Source: Clostridia bacterium | Lineage (GTDB): Bacteria; Bacillota; Clostridia; Christensenellales; UBA1242 | Reading direction: 5' to 3' | DNA length: 49,663 nucleotides | NCBI GenBank assembly: GCA_028708805.1 | Contig: JAQVYC010000004.1 | Location: forward strand, 1 to 49,663 | In this document: piece by piece, positions 1 to 9,582 of the stretch | How positions within the stretch are numbered: position 1 is the first letter of the stretch | Layout: every line of letters starts with the position of its first letter | The notes under the pieces: generated by a model | Seen by the model: only the letters and a program-made list of their open reading frames with translations | What the model was told of the DNA's origin: nothing | Database searches by the model: none | Translations under genes and position numbers: made by a program

Positions 1-311
1 TTACATGGTTTTTCTGACTCTAAATAAATGTTTAAATTGAAAATTTTATTAAGAGCAATTATGCGGTTTTTACTCCATGCGACTTCTATTGCATGTCGTA
101 TCCCTCTTTCAACATTTGCAACCTTAGTATTATATTTGTTTGCAATAGTAGGATATAATTCCTTAGTAATACATAGTAAAACATTGGGTTTTTGAATTAC
201 AAGTTTAACGGCTTCGCTAATATATGCCGAACCTATGATATTTGCGGGTATACCAATGCTGATTGTTATGTCTGAAATAATTTCATCCAATGATTTAACT
301 TGATTGTCCAC
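1..311 (-). CDS. Stand-alone Spo0A C-terminal DNA-binding domain protein (3' end cut by window edge)
   Basis: The reading frame starts at a GTG (311-309) behind GGAGG and runs off the left edge after 103 codons. The protein matches the effector domain of the sporulation regulator Spo0A almost throughout: SIGIPANIIGSAYISEAV near the start, then ITKELYPTIANKYNT and VERGIRHAIEVAWSK, which is the recognition-helix region that contacts the 0A box. Full Spo0A carries a phosphoacceptor receiver domain of about 120 residues before this; here translation starts only about ten residues before the domain, and no receiver is encoded upstream. It should therefore bind DNA without phosphorelay control. The spacing from GGAGG to GTG is short (4 nt), but no better start exists. 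A TGTCGAA site lies in its promoter, suggesting autoregulation. The family call is firm; the function outside sporulation is inferred. Confidence 0.85.
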   Translation of the reverse strand, partial: MDNQVKSLDEIISDITISIGIPANIIGSAYISEAVKLVIQKPNVLLCITKELYPTIANKYNTKVANVERGIRHAIEVAWSKNRIIALNKIFNLNIYLESEKPC

Positions 312-397
312 CTTTCCTCCTACAAAATTTTATAAAAATTCAGATTACTTTTTAAACCAATCGTTTATTAATAACTTTGGAATAAAATTTTGTACCT

Positions 398-404
398 TGT
401 CGAA
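398..404 (+). promoter_or_regulatory. Candidate 0A box at the Spo0A-like promoter
   Basis: TGTCGAA is an exact match to the core Spo0A operator TGNCGAA. It lies between the -10 and the expected transcription start of the Spo0A-like gene, a position expected to block the promoter. Seven bases alone are weak evidence; the support comes from position and from the adjacent regulator gene. Confidence 0.45.
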
Positions 405-433
405 TTGTATCATAATTTTGTACAAATAACCAA
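404..433 (-). promoter_or_regulatory. Promoter of the Spo0A-like gene
   Basis: Read on the minus strand: -35 TTGGTT (433-428), an 18-nt spacer and an extended -10 TGATACAAT (hexamer 409-404). The predicted start is near 397, giving a leader of about 85 nt. The -35 is only a partial match. Confidence 0.45.
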
Positions 434-772
434 ATGGTTTTTAAAACTTTTTACAAAATAGATGAAAATTCAACAATTTCCCTAATATATTGAGATAATC
501 TAGGTAAAATTATTGTAAAGGTTGCATCTAACAAATTATATTTATTTTTACCAAAACATAATATTGTACAATAATTCAACGCACCATAATTGTAATGAAA
601 AGTTGCCATATTTATTTTAAACTAAATTTTTTGTTTGGATTAAGTGCAATATGCTATTTTTTTCAGCTTTTTTCAATCAAACTCTTCTGATACGAACGGC
701 GGATTAATTCGAACTAATATAAAAACCGCTTTATGAGAATCTCTTAATTTGTTCCTAAAGTATCCTAATTAT
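434..772. other. Intergenic stretch without recognised gene
   Basis: About 340 AT-rich bases between the Spo0A-like promoter and the terminator of the YhhN-like gene. I found no start codon with a ribosome site and an open frame of useful length on either strand. A loose inverted repeat (GCGG...CCGC around 701-732) is the only structure visible. Confidence 0.4.
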
Positions 773-802
773 AAAAAAACGATAAGTTTTGAAAACTTAT
801 CG
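773..802 (-). terminator. Rho-independent terminator
   Basis: A perfect 10-bp stem, CGATAAGTTT/AAACTTATCG with loop TGA (780-802), is followed on the minus strand by seven T. It lies about 115 nt beyond the stop of the YhhN-like gene and ends its transcript. Confidence 0.8.
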
Positions 803-918
803 AAGTGAGAAGAAAATTAAATTGTCTATTATTTTTTTTAATTTGAGTTGTTTTTGTGAACTGCGTTTCGTAGTAAGAAAGAAATATGTAAGGAAGCAAA
901 TCCTTCGCTTTTAAATAT

Positions 919-1668
919 TTAAGCGAAAAAAAGCAAACTAGCTATTATGATTTGTGAAAAATAATATATGATTGGTCGTAATGTTTCTAATATTTTTGGT
1001 AATTTGTTTTTAAACAAACTATAATTCCATAAGCAATCTGAAAATAAAAGTAAAAGAAAGCCAATTAACGCAAGTAACCCTACAATAGTAAAGCTTCCTA
1101 GAATTAAATCAAAAATGCATTGCCCAATTATTGTGCCTAAAATAATGGCATAAACAGGGGAAATCCATTTGTAATTATTAATATCAATTTTAAACAGCTT
1201 ATCTGAAAAGACTGCTATTGTAGCGAATGCCACACCAATAATAAATCCAGGGAGCCAAGAAACTGTTGTTAAATAAACAATAGCAATCATAAACATAAAA
1301 TAACTTACTATCTTGCTTACAAAAACGGCCCTGTGTATATTCATTTCTGGACTTGAAGTTGTAATTACTTGCTCTTGAAAATTTTGTTCATCTTGATTTA
1401 ATTGTACTGGTTGAAAGCCTATAAAATTTAAGAAGATATCCGAAATAAAACCTGCAACCAATCCTAGAAGAATCAAGCCTTCAAATAAAACGGAAACCGA
1501 ATTATTTAGTGCAAAAGACATAACACCCAAGTAAATGATTATGAAGTTTATTATACATACTAAAATCAAATAGCTTAAAGGTTTTTTTTCATTTCTCCAC
1601 AAAACAACTAAGCACGCAGAAAACAAAGCAATAATTCCTAGTATAACAATATATGTTAATGGCGACAT
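919..1668 (-). CDS. YhhN/TMEM86-like integral membrane protein
   Basis: A 249-residue multispanning membrane protein with about eight hydrophobic segments. Two family-type elements are visible: GLVAGFISDIFLNF around residue 71 and GFLLLLFSDCLWNYSLF near residue 205, each with an Asp after a Ser in a glycine-rich helix, as in the YhhN family. Animal members of that family (TMEM86) are lysoplasmalogenases that hydrolyse the vinyl-ether bond of lysoplasmalogens; bacterial members are mostly untested. The loop between helices 3 and 4 (about residues 88-110) is hydrophilic and Gln/Glu-rich. A clear AAGGAG precedes the ATG. It is transcribed alone, ending at the terminator at 773-802. Family membership is fairly likely; enzymatic activity is inference. 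Confidence 0.6.
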   Translation of the reverse strand: MSPLTYIVILGIIALFSACLVVLWRNEKKPLSYLILVCIINFIIIYLGVMSFALNNSVSVLFEGLILLGLVAGFISDIFLNFIGFQPVQLNQDEQNFQEQVITTSSPEMNIHRAVFVSKIVSYFMFMIAIVYLTTVSWLPGFIIGVAFATIAVFSDKLFKIDINNYKWISPVYAIILGTIIGQCIFDLILGSFTIVGLLALIGFLLLLFSDCLWNYSLFKNKLPKILETLRPIIYYFSQIIIASLLFFA

Positions 1669-1795
1669 ATAAATTTTTCTCCTTTTAATTTTATCAAAAA
1701 GTATATGTTTTTAACTTTGCGAATATTTTTTATTTCAGTTTTTATTTTTTCATTGTTTTAGAGATATTGCATTAAAGAATGATGACTCTTTTATT

Positions 1796-3448
1796 TTAAC
1801 TTTTTAAGGCGGGATTATACCTATCTTTTAAAGTAACTGTTCTATTAAAGACTAATTTTTGAGGAGTTGTATCTTGATCTAAACAATAATAACCGTTTCT
1901 GATAAACTGATATCTTTCGCTAAAATTGAAATCTATTCCATTTTCTATATATGCATTTTCAAGCACCTGCAACGAATCAGGATTGAATTCATATTCGCCA
2001 TTACTTGTTTTACTACTCAAAGTTAAGTTATCGATAAGCCTTACTTCTACTCTTTGAGCATATTTGCAGGCAAGCCAATGAATAGTGGCTTTTACTTTAA
2101 CTTTATTTTCGCTACCTGATTTTGTTGTCTTATCATAAGTAGCATAAACAGTAGAAATGTTTCCGTTTTCATCATGGTCAAAACCTGTGCATTCTATTAC
2201 ATAAGCGCCTTTTAATCTTACCTTCTTACCTACACTAAGCCTATAAAACTTAGATACTGGATTTTCCATAAAATCATCTTTCTCAATTAAAAGTTCTCGC
2301 CCAAATTTATAGTTTCTAGTTGATGTTTGCTCGTTTTGAGGATAATCTTCCAAAATAATATCTTCAAAAGTATTTTCAGGATAATTTGTTATTATCAATT
2401 TTATCGGATTTAAAACAGCCATTATTCTTTTAGATGCTTTGTTTAGGGCATCTCTTACAAAATGCTCAAAAAAGCTCATTTCACAAACAGTGGTTGTTTT
2501 GCTCACACTTGCTTCTTTTGAGAATTCCAACAAACTCTCGGGCAGAACACCTCTTCGTTTCAAGCCTTGCAGTGTGTAAACCCTAGGATCATCAAATCCG
2601 CTTATTTTGCCTTCATTCACAAATTTTTTAATGTGTCGCTTTCCAATAACAATGCCTTCTATTGTTAAATTTGAATATTCAACTTGTTTTGGTTGATTTT
2701 CAAGCCCACTGTTTTCAACTACCCAATTATAAAGAGGTCTATGGTCTTCAAACTCTAAACCACAAATTGAATGAGTAACTCCTTCAAGAGCATCATCTAG
2801 CGGATGAGAAAAATCATAACTCGGATAAATATTCCAAGAATTTCCAATCCTTTGATGAGTGTTATATTGAATTCGATAGATAACAGGGTCCCGCATATTA
2901 ATATTAGGGCTAGCCATATCTATTTTAGCTCGCAAGCAACAAGTTGCTGTTTCAAACTCGCCATTTTTCATTTTTTCAAAGAGTTCTAAATTTTCTTCGA
3001 TACTGCGGTTTCGGTAAGGACTGTTTACCCCAGCCTCTGTTAATGTTCCTCGACTTTTTGAGAGTTCCTCCGGCGACAAATGACAAACAAATGCTTTACC
3101 TTCTTTTATAAGCTTAATGGCTATTTCATAATTCTGTTGGAAATAATCTGTTGCATAGAATTCGTCTTTATAATCATAACCAAGCCAATGCACATCATCT
3201 TTTATTGCATTTACAAATTCTTGTTTTTCTTTTGTGGGGTTTGTATCATCAAACCTTAAATTACAAATTCCATTAAATTTTTTCGCAATACCATAATTGA
3301 GCATTATGTTTCTCACATGCCCAATATGCAAATAACCGCTAGGCTCAGGCGGGTGTCGTGTTTGTACTTTTTTGATTAGACCAGATTTTAAATCATTTAA
3401 AACAATATCTTCAACAAAATTGTTTGCTTTAATTTCATCATAGTTCAT
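1796..3448 (-). CDS. glnS: Glutaminyl-tRNA synthetase
   Basis: Class I aminoacyl-tRNA synthetase of 550 residues that charges tRNA-Gln directly. The HIGH motif is at 41-44 within PPEPSGYLHIGH, followed by RFDDTNPTKE, which is the GlnRS rather than the bacterial GluRS form. The second catalytic motif, MSKRKL in E. coli GlnRS, reads VIGKRH near residue 268, so the Met and Ser are replaced while the Lys is kept. The segment GFDDPRVYTLQGLKRRGV after it is the conserved GlnRS block leading to the C-terminal beta-barrel anticodon-binding domains (about 340-550). Length is that of the short bacterial form. It stands alone with its own promoter and an AAGGAA ribosome site. Two tRNA-Gln genes lie at the right end of the window. 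Confidence 0.95.
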   Translation of the reverse strand: MNYDEIKANNFVEDIVLNDLKSGLIKKVQTRHPPEPSGYLHIGHVRNIMLNYGIAKKFNGICNLRFDDTNPTKEKQEFVNAIKDDVHWLGYDYKDEFYATDYFQQNYEIAIKLIKEGKAFVCHLSPEELSKSRGTLTEAGVNSPYRNRSIEENLELFEKMKNGEFETATCCLRAKIDMASPNINMRDPVIYRIQYNTHQRIGNSWNIYPSYDFSHPLDDALEGVTHSICGLEFEDHRPLYNWVVENSGLENQPKQVEYSNLTIEGIVIGKRHIKKFVNEGKISGFDDPRVYTLQGLKRRGVLPESLLEFSKEASVSKTTTVCEMSFFEHFVRDALNKASKRIMAVLNPIKLIITNYPENTFEDIILEDYPQNEQTSTRNYKFGRELLIEKDDFMENPVSKFYRLSVGKKVRLKGAYVIECTGFDHDENGNISTVYATYDKTTKSGSENKVKVKATIHWLACKYAQRVEVRLIDNLTLSSKTSNGEYEFNPDSLQVLENAYIENGIDFNFSERYQFIRNGYYCLDQDTTPQKLVFNRTVTLKDRYNPALKS

Positions 3449-3475
3449 TTTTTAAAATTTCCTTATAATAAAAAA

Positions 3476-3504
3476 ATTATATCACATTTAAAAAAAATTG
3501 TACA
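3476..3504 (-). promoter_or_regulatory. glnS promoter
   Basis: On the minus strand, TGTACA (3504-3499), 17 nt, then TATAAT (3481-3476) with an upstream TGA making an extended -10. The leader is about 20 nt and contains AAGGAA. Confidence 0.7.
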
Positions 3505-3602
3505 GCGGAAACAATAAAGCGGTTAAGAAAATTATAAGTTTTAACTCTTAAAATTACTTTTTTAGTAAATGCAAAAATACACTGGAAAATAATCTTATAT
3601 TG

Positions 3603-3611
3603 TGTTATAAT
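3603..3611 (+). promoter_or_regulatory. Extended -10 promoter of the ABC-F gene
   Basis: TGTTATAAT (TG at 3603-3604, hexamer 3606-3611) with a poor -35 about 18 nt upstream. It predicts a leader of about 185 nt before the ABC-F start, unusually long for this window. Confidence 0.5.
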
Positions 3612-3803
3612 AACCACAAAACCCGTTAGAAATTTATTACTAAATTTAACTATAAGTTTTTAGCGATTTGCTTAATTTTATTTAAAGGCTTAAATTAAAA
3701 AAAGCATTAAATTGCCTTACTTTTTATGTCCTTAAATGCAAGGGTAATGTATTTAATAAAAAAGCAAGTTTAATATTATTTAAAAATCAAGGAGTTCTAA
3801 AAA

Positions 3804-5363
3804 ATGATTCAGGCAGTAAACATATCATTACAATACGGAGGAAGAATATTATTTAAAGAAGTAAACCTGAAATTTACAAGCGGTAATTGTTATGGCATAA
3901 TTGGTGCGAATGGTTCTGGTAAATCAACCTTTTTAAAAATTTTATCTAGTGAAATTGAGCCAAATAAGGGCGAAATAATAGTATCTCCAAATAAAAGAAT
4001 AAGCGTGTTGGTTCAAAATCAAAACGCATATGATTTAAGCACTGTGCTTGAAACCGTGCTTTTAGGGCATAAACGATTATCTGAAATTGAGAAATTAAAA
4101 GCAGAGCTTTATTCTAAGCCAGATTTTTCTGATGCAGATGGAATAAAAGCGGCCGAGCTAGAAGAAGAGTATGCAGAATTGGGTGGTTGGGAAGCCGAGG
4201 GCGAAGCCAAAACTTTGCTGAAAGAAATAGGAATAAATGAAGAAATGTTTCAAAAGAAAATGTCAGAAATTGACCCGAAACAAAAGGTTAAAGTTTTGCT
4301 GGCACAAGCTCTTTTTGGTAATCCTGATATTTTGATTTTGGATGAACCAACTAATAACCTAGATTTTAAAACAGTTCGCTGGCTTGAAAACTTCTTATTG
4401 AATTTTGAAAACACAGTTATAATTGTAAGTCATAACCGCCACTTTTTAAATATGGTTTGTACGCATATTTGTGATGTGGATTTTGGTGAAATAAATATGT
4501 ATTTAGGAAATTATGATTTTTGGTATGAAACCAGCCAGCTTATTTCAAGACAAGCCGAAGAAAGAAATAAAAAAGCAGAGCAACGGGCAAAAGAACTTAA
4601 AGATTTTATTGCAAGATTCTCGGCGAATGCTTCTAAATCTAAGCAGGCAACATCTCGAAAAAAAGAATTAGAAAAATTGACAATTGAAGATTTTAAGCCT
4701 TCAAGCAGAAAATATCCTTACATTGATTTTAAATTTGAACAGGCAATAGGTAAGGAAATTTTAATTGTTAAAAAATTGACTAAAAAAGGTTTTTTCAGCG
4801 ATATTACATTTTCAATTAATCTTGAAGATAAAGTAGCAATTATTTCAAATAATTCAATGGCTGTAACAATGCTGTTTGATGTTTTAGCGGGAAAACAGCA
4901 AGCTGATAGTGGTGTTATTCATTGGGGGAAAACAATAAAGCCAAATTATTTACCTCAGGATAACCGTGAGTTTTTTGAAGGAAATAAAAACTCTATTGCT
5001 GATTGGCTAAGACAATTTTCCAAAGACCAAACCGAAATGTATATCCGTAGTTGGCTAGGTAAAATGTTGTTTTCGGGTGAAGAAGCTTTAAAATCCGTAG
5101 ATGTGCTTTCAGGTGGTGAACGAGTGCGTTGTATGCTAGCAAAATTAATGCTAGAAGGCGGAAATTTCTTAATGCTAGATGAGCCAACTAATCATTTAGA
5201 TTTGGAAAGTATTTCAGCCTTGAACAAAGGAATGATAAATTTTAAAGGACCTCTTTTATTCACTAGCCATGACTTAGAACTTGTTGAAACTACTGCAAAC
5301 CGCATTTTTGATTTAGTGGATGAGCATACATTCATAGATAAGTCGGGTAGTTATAAATTATAA
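3804..5363 (+). CDS. ykpA: ABC-F family ATPase, YkpA/YbiT type
   Basis: A 519-residue soluble protein with two ATP-binding cassettes and no membrane segments, close along its whole length to the B. subtilis YkpA type. ABC-F proteins bind the ribosomal E site and act on stalled or initiating ribosomes. Cassette 1 has Walker A GANGSGKST (34-42) and Walker B LILDEPTNNLD (about 176-186), but its signature position reads EIDPKQK instead of LSGGQ. Cassette 2 has LSGGE (about 435) and LMLDEPTNHLD (about 456-466), but the Walker A position reads SNNSMAVTM and cannot bind phosphate. So only the composite site made of Walker A/B of cassette 1 and the signature of cassette 2 looks competent. The Lys/Arg-rich inter-domain linker with FSANASKSKQATSRKK (about 270-290) is intact. 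Ribosome site AAGGAG. Confidence 0.9.
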   Translation: MIQAVNISLQYGGRILFKEVNLKFTSGNCYGIIGANGSGKSTFLKILSSEIEPNKGEIIVSPNKRISVLVQNQNAYDLSTVLETVLLGHKRLSEIEKLKAELYSKPDFSDADGIKAAELEEEYAELGGWEAEGEAKTLLKEIGINEEMFQKKMSEIDPKQKVKVLLAQALFGNPDILILDEPTNNLDFKTVRWLENFLLNFENTVIIVSHNRHFLNMVCTHICDVDFGEINMYLGNYDFWYETSQLISRQAEERNKKAEQRAKELKDFIARFSANASKSKQATSRKKELEKLTIEDFKPSSRKYPYIDFKFEQAIGKEILIVKKLTKKGFFSDITFSINLEDKVAIISNNSMAVTMLFDVLAGKQQADSGVIHWGKTIKPNYLPQDNREFFEGNKNSIADWLRQFSKDQTEMYIRSWLGKMLFSGEEALKSVDVLSGGERVRCMLAKLMLEGGNFLMLDEPTNHLDLESISALNKGMINFKGPLLFTSHDLELVETTANRIFDLVDEHTFIDKSGSYKL

Positions 5364-5400
5364 AAAATTTTCAATCAAAATAGATTTTTATATTTCATAT

Positions 5401-6186
5401 TTAAATACTTATTGCTTGCGTTGATAAAGTTTTATTAATCCATAATATTTCCATATAATTATATTTAATTTTAGAATTATATGAAAGATTATTATCATTA
5501 AAATCAATTAATTGTTGAACAAGAGTATTTAGAGAATTCACACTTAATTTAAGTTTCAGTAATGGAGGCGTTAGTTTGGGATTAAACAATGCTTCAAAAT
5601 CTGATTTTGTTTTATTAACTTCACTATGCAGGTTAGAAACTTCTAAACGACATTGAGTTTCGGTTAATATAGATGTGTCTAGGCTGATTGAAATATCATA
5701 AAGAGTTTTATAGGTGTTCTTAAAAACGCTAATTGCATTTATTAACTTAGATAATTCATCCGTGCTGTATTCTCGACTTATTGTAATCTCATCAAATGTG
5801 ATTTTCAAAATGTCGGCCTTCACACTGCTTCCTGCTAAATTTTCCTTAACTTTTTTAGCATCATTTTCTTCTATGTAAGCACTGGCAATCACATAAAAAA
5901 CCCCTTCTTGTTCCCAAACATAACCAGCCCCGCCCATCTTCTTAACAGAGTTGGATTGTTCTAACGCTGAGGATTTAATTGAACTTTGATGAAGATAAAT
6001 TGCATATATAGAATAGGCGTTCACTTTTCCGCCACTAATATTTGAATATGAGCCTACTGTTATAAAAGTTGAAAATAAATCGGCCAAAGTAATGCATAAT
6101 GCAAAACATATCAAAAATGTTGTAATAGCAAGAAACTTTCCGCCTTTTTTAATTTGACTTTTTGGTGTTTTTTCTTTATTTGTCAT
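5401..6186 (-). CDS. Membrane-anchored protein, possible SPOR-like domain
   Basis: 261 residues. A Lys-rich N-terminus (2-17) is followed by one hydrophobic segment (about 18-42), so it is a type II anchored protein with the rest outside. Residues 50-130 contain GYVWEQEGVFYVIASAYIEE followed by NDAKKVKENL and a short beta segment, which resembles the beta-alpha-beta pattern of SPOR domains (an aromatic Y-V-x-x-x-A-Y strand, then an Asn/Ala helix). SPOR domains bind denuded peptidoglycan at division or sporulation septa. The remaining half is helical and unrecognised. The nearest GGGAG lies about 16 nt before the ATG, too far for a normal ribosome site, so the start is uncertain. The SPOR call is tentative; an unrelated extracytoplasmic protein is possible. 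Confidence 0.45.
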   Translation of the reverse strand: MTNKEKTPKSQIKKGGKFLAITTFLICFALCITLADLFSTFITVGSYSNISGGKVNAYSIYAIYLHQSSIKSSALEQSNSVKKMGGAGYVWEQEGVFYVIASAYIEENDAKKVKENLAGSSVKADILKITFDEITISREYSTDELSKLINAISVFKNTYKTLYDISISLDTSILTETQCRLEVSNLHSEVNKTKSDFEALFNPKLTPPLLKLKLSVNSLNTLVQQLIDFNDNNLSYNSKIKYNYMEILWINKTLSTQAISI

Positions 6187-6315
6187 ATTTGTTTGAATTT
6201 AGCTCCCGTTAATGTTATTTTTTAAAAGGCAAGGTTTTATAATATATTTAAGATGTTAGTTTATGTATATTTATGTAAAATGCGTTGAAAGTATGAAAGA
6301 TTTTAACCGAATTAC

Positions 6316-6344
6316 TTTACAAATATTTTTTGCAAAGATATAAT
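6316..6344 (+). promoter_or_regulatory. groESL promoter
   Basis: TTTACA (6316-6321), 17 nt, TATAAT (6339-6344), a near-consensus housekeeping promoter about 35 nt before the groES start. No CIRCE inverted repeat (TTAGCACTC-N9-GAGTGCTAA) and no CtsR heptamer repeat occurs here. Confidence 0.8.
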
Positions 6345-6378
6345 AAGGCTATTCATTATAATTTTAGGAGGTAAGAAA

Positions 6379-6663
6379 ATGAAAATAATACCACTTTACG
6401 ATAGAATCGTTTTGATTCCAGAAAAGGCGGTTGATAAAACTGCAAGCGGAATTATGCTTCCAGAAATGGCACAGGAGAAGTCGCAAATTGCCGAAGTTGT
6501 AAGCGTTGGCGAAGGCGGAAGTCTTGATGGCAAAGATAGTAAGATTCAGGTGAAAATAGGTGATAAGGTTTTATATACCAAATTTGCCGGCACTGAAATC
6601 AAACTTGACGGAAAAGATTATGTTATTGTCCGCCAAACAGACATTTTAGCTGTTTTGAACTAA
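6379..6663 (+). CDS. groS: Co-chaperonin GroES
   Basis: 94 residues, the normal length for GroES, which caps the GroEL cylinder as a heptamer. The sequence begins with the typical LYDRIVLIPEK beta strand and has TASGIMLPEMAQEKSQ, which corresponds to the mobile loop that binds GroEL (about 20-35); VGDKVLYTKFAGTEIKLDGKDYVIVRQTDILAVL closes the beta-barrel in family fashion. AGGAGG lies directly upstream of the ATG. The groEL start follows 53 nt after the stop with its own AGGAGG, so the two form one operon driven by the promoter at 6316-6344. Confidence 0.97.
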   Translation: MKIIPLYDRIVLIPEKAVDKTASGIMLPEMAQEKSQIAEVVSVGEGGSLDGKDSKIQVKIGDKVLYTKFAGTEIKLDGKDYVIVRQTDILAVLN

Positions 6664-6700
6664 ACAGATATAAAAATTCGTAAGTATAAAAATTAAATAG

Positions 6701-8341
<1,641 letters not shown>

Positions 8342-8470
8342 TTTAAAAAAAAGAATTCTGAAATTCTCAGCATTAAATAACCAACAACTATCACATAATA
8401 ATTGTTTTATAGAATTTGAATTTGAAATATTTTAAGAATTATACTTAACTCTAATTTTAAATAACATTTT

Positions 8471-8512
8471 CGCAAATGGCTGTTTGCTAAATAAGCAGAT
8501 GGCCATTTTTTA
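8471..8512 (+). terminator. Terminator of the groESL operon
   Basis: A 15-bp stem with G-T wobbles (8474-8488 pairs with 8494-8508, loop AAATA) runs into TTTTTT. The outermost bases CGCAA/TTGCG also pair across the T-run. Confidence 0.8.
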
Positions 8513-8541
8513 TTGCGAACTTAAAAGATATATGCTAAAAT
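8513..8541 (+). promoter_or_regulatory. sepF promoter
   Basis: TTGCGA (8513-8518), 17 nt, TAAAAT (8536-8541) preceded by TGC, an extended -10. It begins immediately after the groESL terminator and should drive sepF-lspA-rluD. Confidence 0.7.
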
Positions 8542-8590
8542 AGATTCATAAAATGAAATAAAATTTTAATTAAACAAACAAAAGGCAAAT

Positions 8591-8986
8591 ATGAAATTTT
8601 TTGACAGAATATTAAAGGGACTTGGTTTTGAAGTTGACGATAGCCCAAAACAAAATCAAACAAGAGGCATAAAAAATGTTGACAAGGTTGATTTGCAAAA
8701 TTTTAATATTGATGAAGAAACTGATTTTGAAAGACTAAATGCTCTGCAAAAAAGAGTTGAACCAGAGAACAAGATCATAAATGTCAAACCACAAAGTTTG
8801 TCAGAAATTCAAGACACAATGGACTTATTGATAAAGGGCAATAATATAATAATTGACTTGTCCGAGTTTAACAAAGAGGATATTGTTAGGATATTAGATT
8901 TCATTTCGGGTGTTTGCTATGCTTTAAATGCGGAGATTCAAAAAGCTGATGAAGTAATATATAAGTTACTGATTAACAGAGCTTGA
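8591..8986 (+). CDS. sepF: Cell division protein SepF
   Basis: 131 residues. SepF polymerises on the membrane and anchors and aligns FtsZ filaments. The N-terminal MKFFDRILKGLGF is an amphipathic membrane-binding helix; a charged linker (15-55) follows; the C-terminal domain contains KPQSLSEIQDTMDLLIKGN, then NIIIDLSEFNKEDIVRIL and DFISGVCYALNAEIQ, the last being the signature of the family (DFLSGxxYAxxGxxQ in B. subtilis). It is somewhat short, ending soon after the last conserved strand. In many Bacillota SepF sits in the ylm division cluster; here it precedes lspA and rluD, which often accompany that cluster. Ribosome site AAAGG is weak. Confidence 0.9.
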   Translation: MKFFDRILKGLGFEVDDSPKQNQTRGIKNVDKVDLQNFNIDEETDFERLNALQKRVEPENKIINVKPQSLSEIQDTMDLLIKGNNIIIDLSEFNKEDIVRILDFISGVCYALNAEIQKADEVIYKLLINRA

Positions 8987-9025
8987 AGTAATAAACAAAA
9001 ATCAATATAAAAAGAGATTAAAACT

Positions 9026-9517
9026 ATGTGTTTTTTTAAGAAATATAAATATTGGATTATAATAATTCTTATAGTTGTTTTAGCAGTTGCAATAGATTTA
9101 TTAACTAAGAGTTACTTTTTTGAAAAAGAGCTTGACTTAATAAGTGGTGTGATTAGCATATTTTTCATTTGGAATCCTGGGGCTGCGTGGGGAATTTTAG
9201 GTGATAGTACAATTTTTTTAATTTTGTTTTCAATTATAATAATTGTAGGAATTTTAATTTTTAATAATAAATTTAAGCAAAAAACTGTTTTTTATTCCAT
9301 AGGCATAGGTTTGGTTATTGGCGGTGCAATTGGCAATTTAGTGGATAGGCTTATTTTCGGTGCAGTGCGTGATTTTATTAGTTTGGATTTTCTTTCATTT
9401 ATAAATTTCCCTATACTCAATCTTGCCGATGCTTTTTTAACTTTTGGTGCAATAATTTTAGTAATTAATTTCTTGTTTTTTTATAAAGAAGATAAAAGTT
9501 TTAAAAAGTCAGAGTAA
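9026..9517 (+). CDS. lspA: Lipoprotein signal peptidase (signal peptidase II)
   Basis: 163 residues with four membrane helices. LspA cleaves the signal peptide from diacylglyceryl-modified prolipoproteins. The family blocks are all visible: the first helix followed by AIDLLTKSYF, NPGAAWG (about 50-56), GGAIGNLVDRL (about 98-108), VRDFI with the catalytic Asp at 116, and LNLADAF with the second catalytic Asp at 135. The C-terminus is a short Lys-rich tail. It sits between sepF and rluD with short gaps (39 and 65 nt), consistent with one transcript; lspA-rluD is a common pair in Bacillota. Confidence 0.96.
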   Translation: MCFFKKYKYWIIIILIVVLAVAIDLLTKSYFFEKELDLISGVISIFFIWNPGAAWGILGDSTIFLILFSIIIIVGILIFNNKFKQKTVFYSIGIGLVIGGAIGNLVDRLIFGAVRDFISLDFLSFINFPILNLADAFLTFGAIILVINFLFFYKEDKSFKKSE

Positions 9518-9582
9518 TGTAGTGAGAAATTAAATTTTTGTGTTAAAGAGTTAATATAAAAACAAACTATAAGAGGTATTGC

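Noticed and set aside
6187..6378. CIRCE element before groES
   Set aside because: Searched by eye for TTAGCACTC/GAGTGCTAA; neither arm is present.
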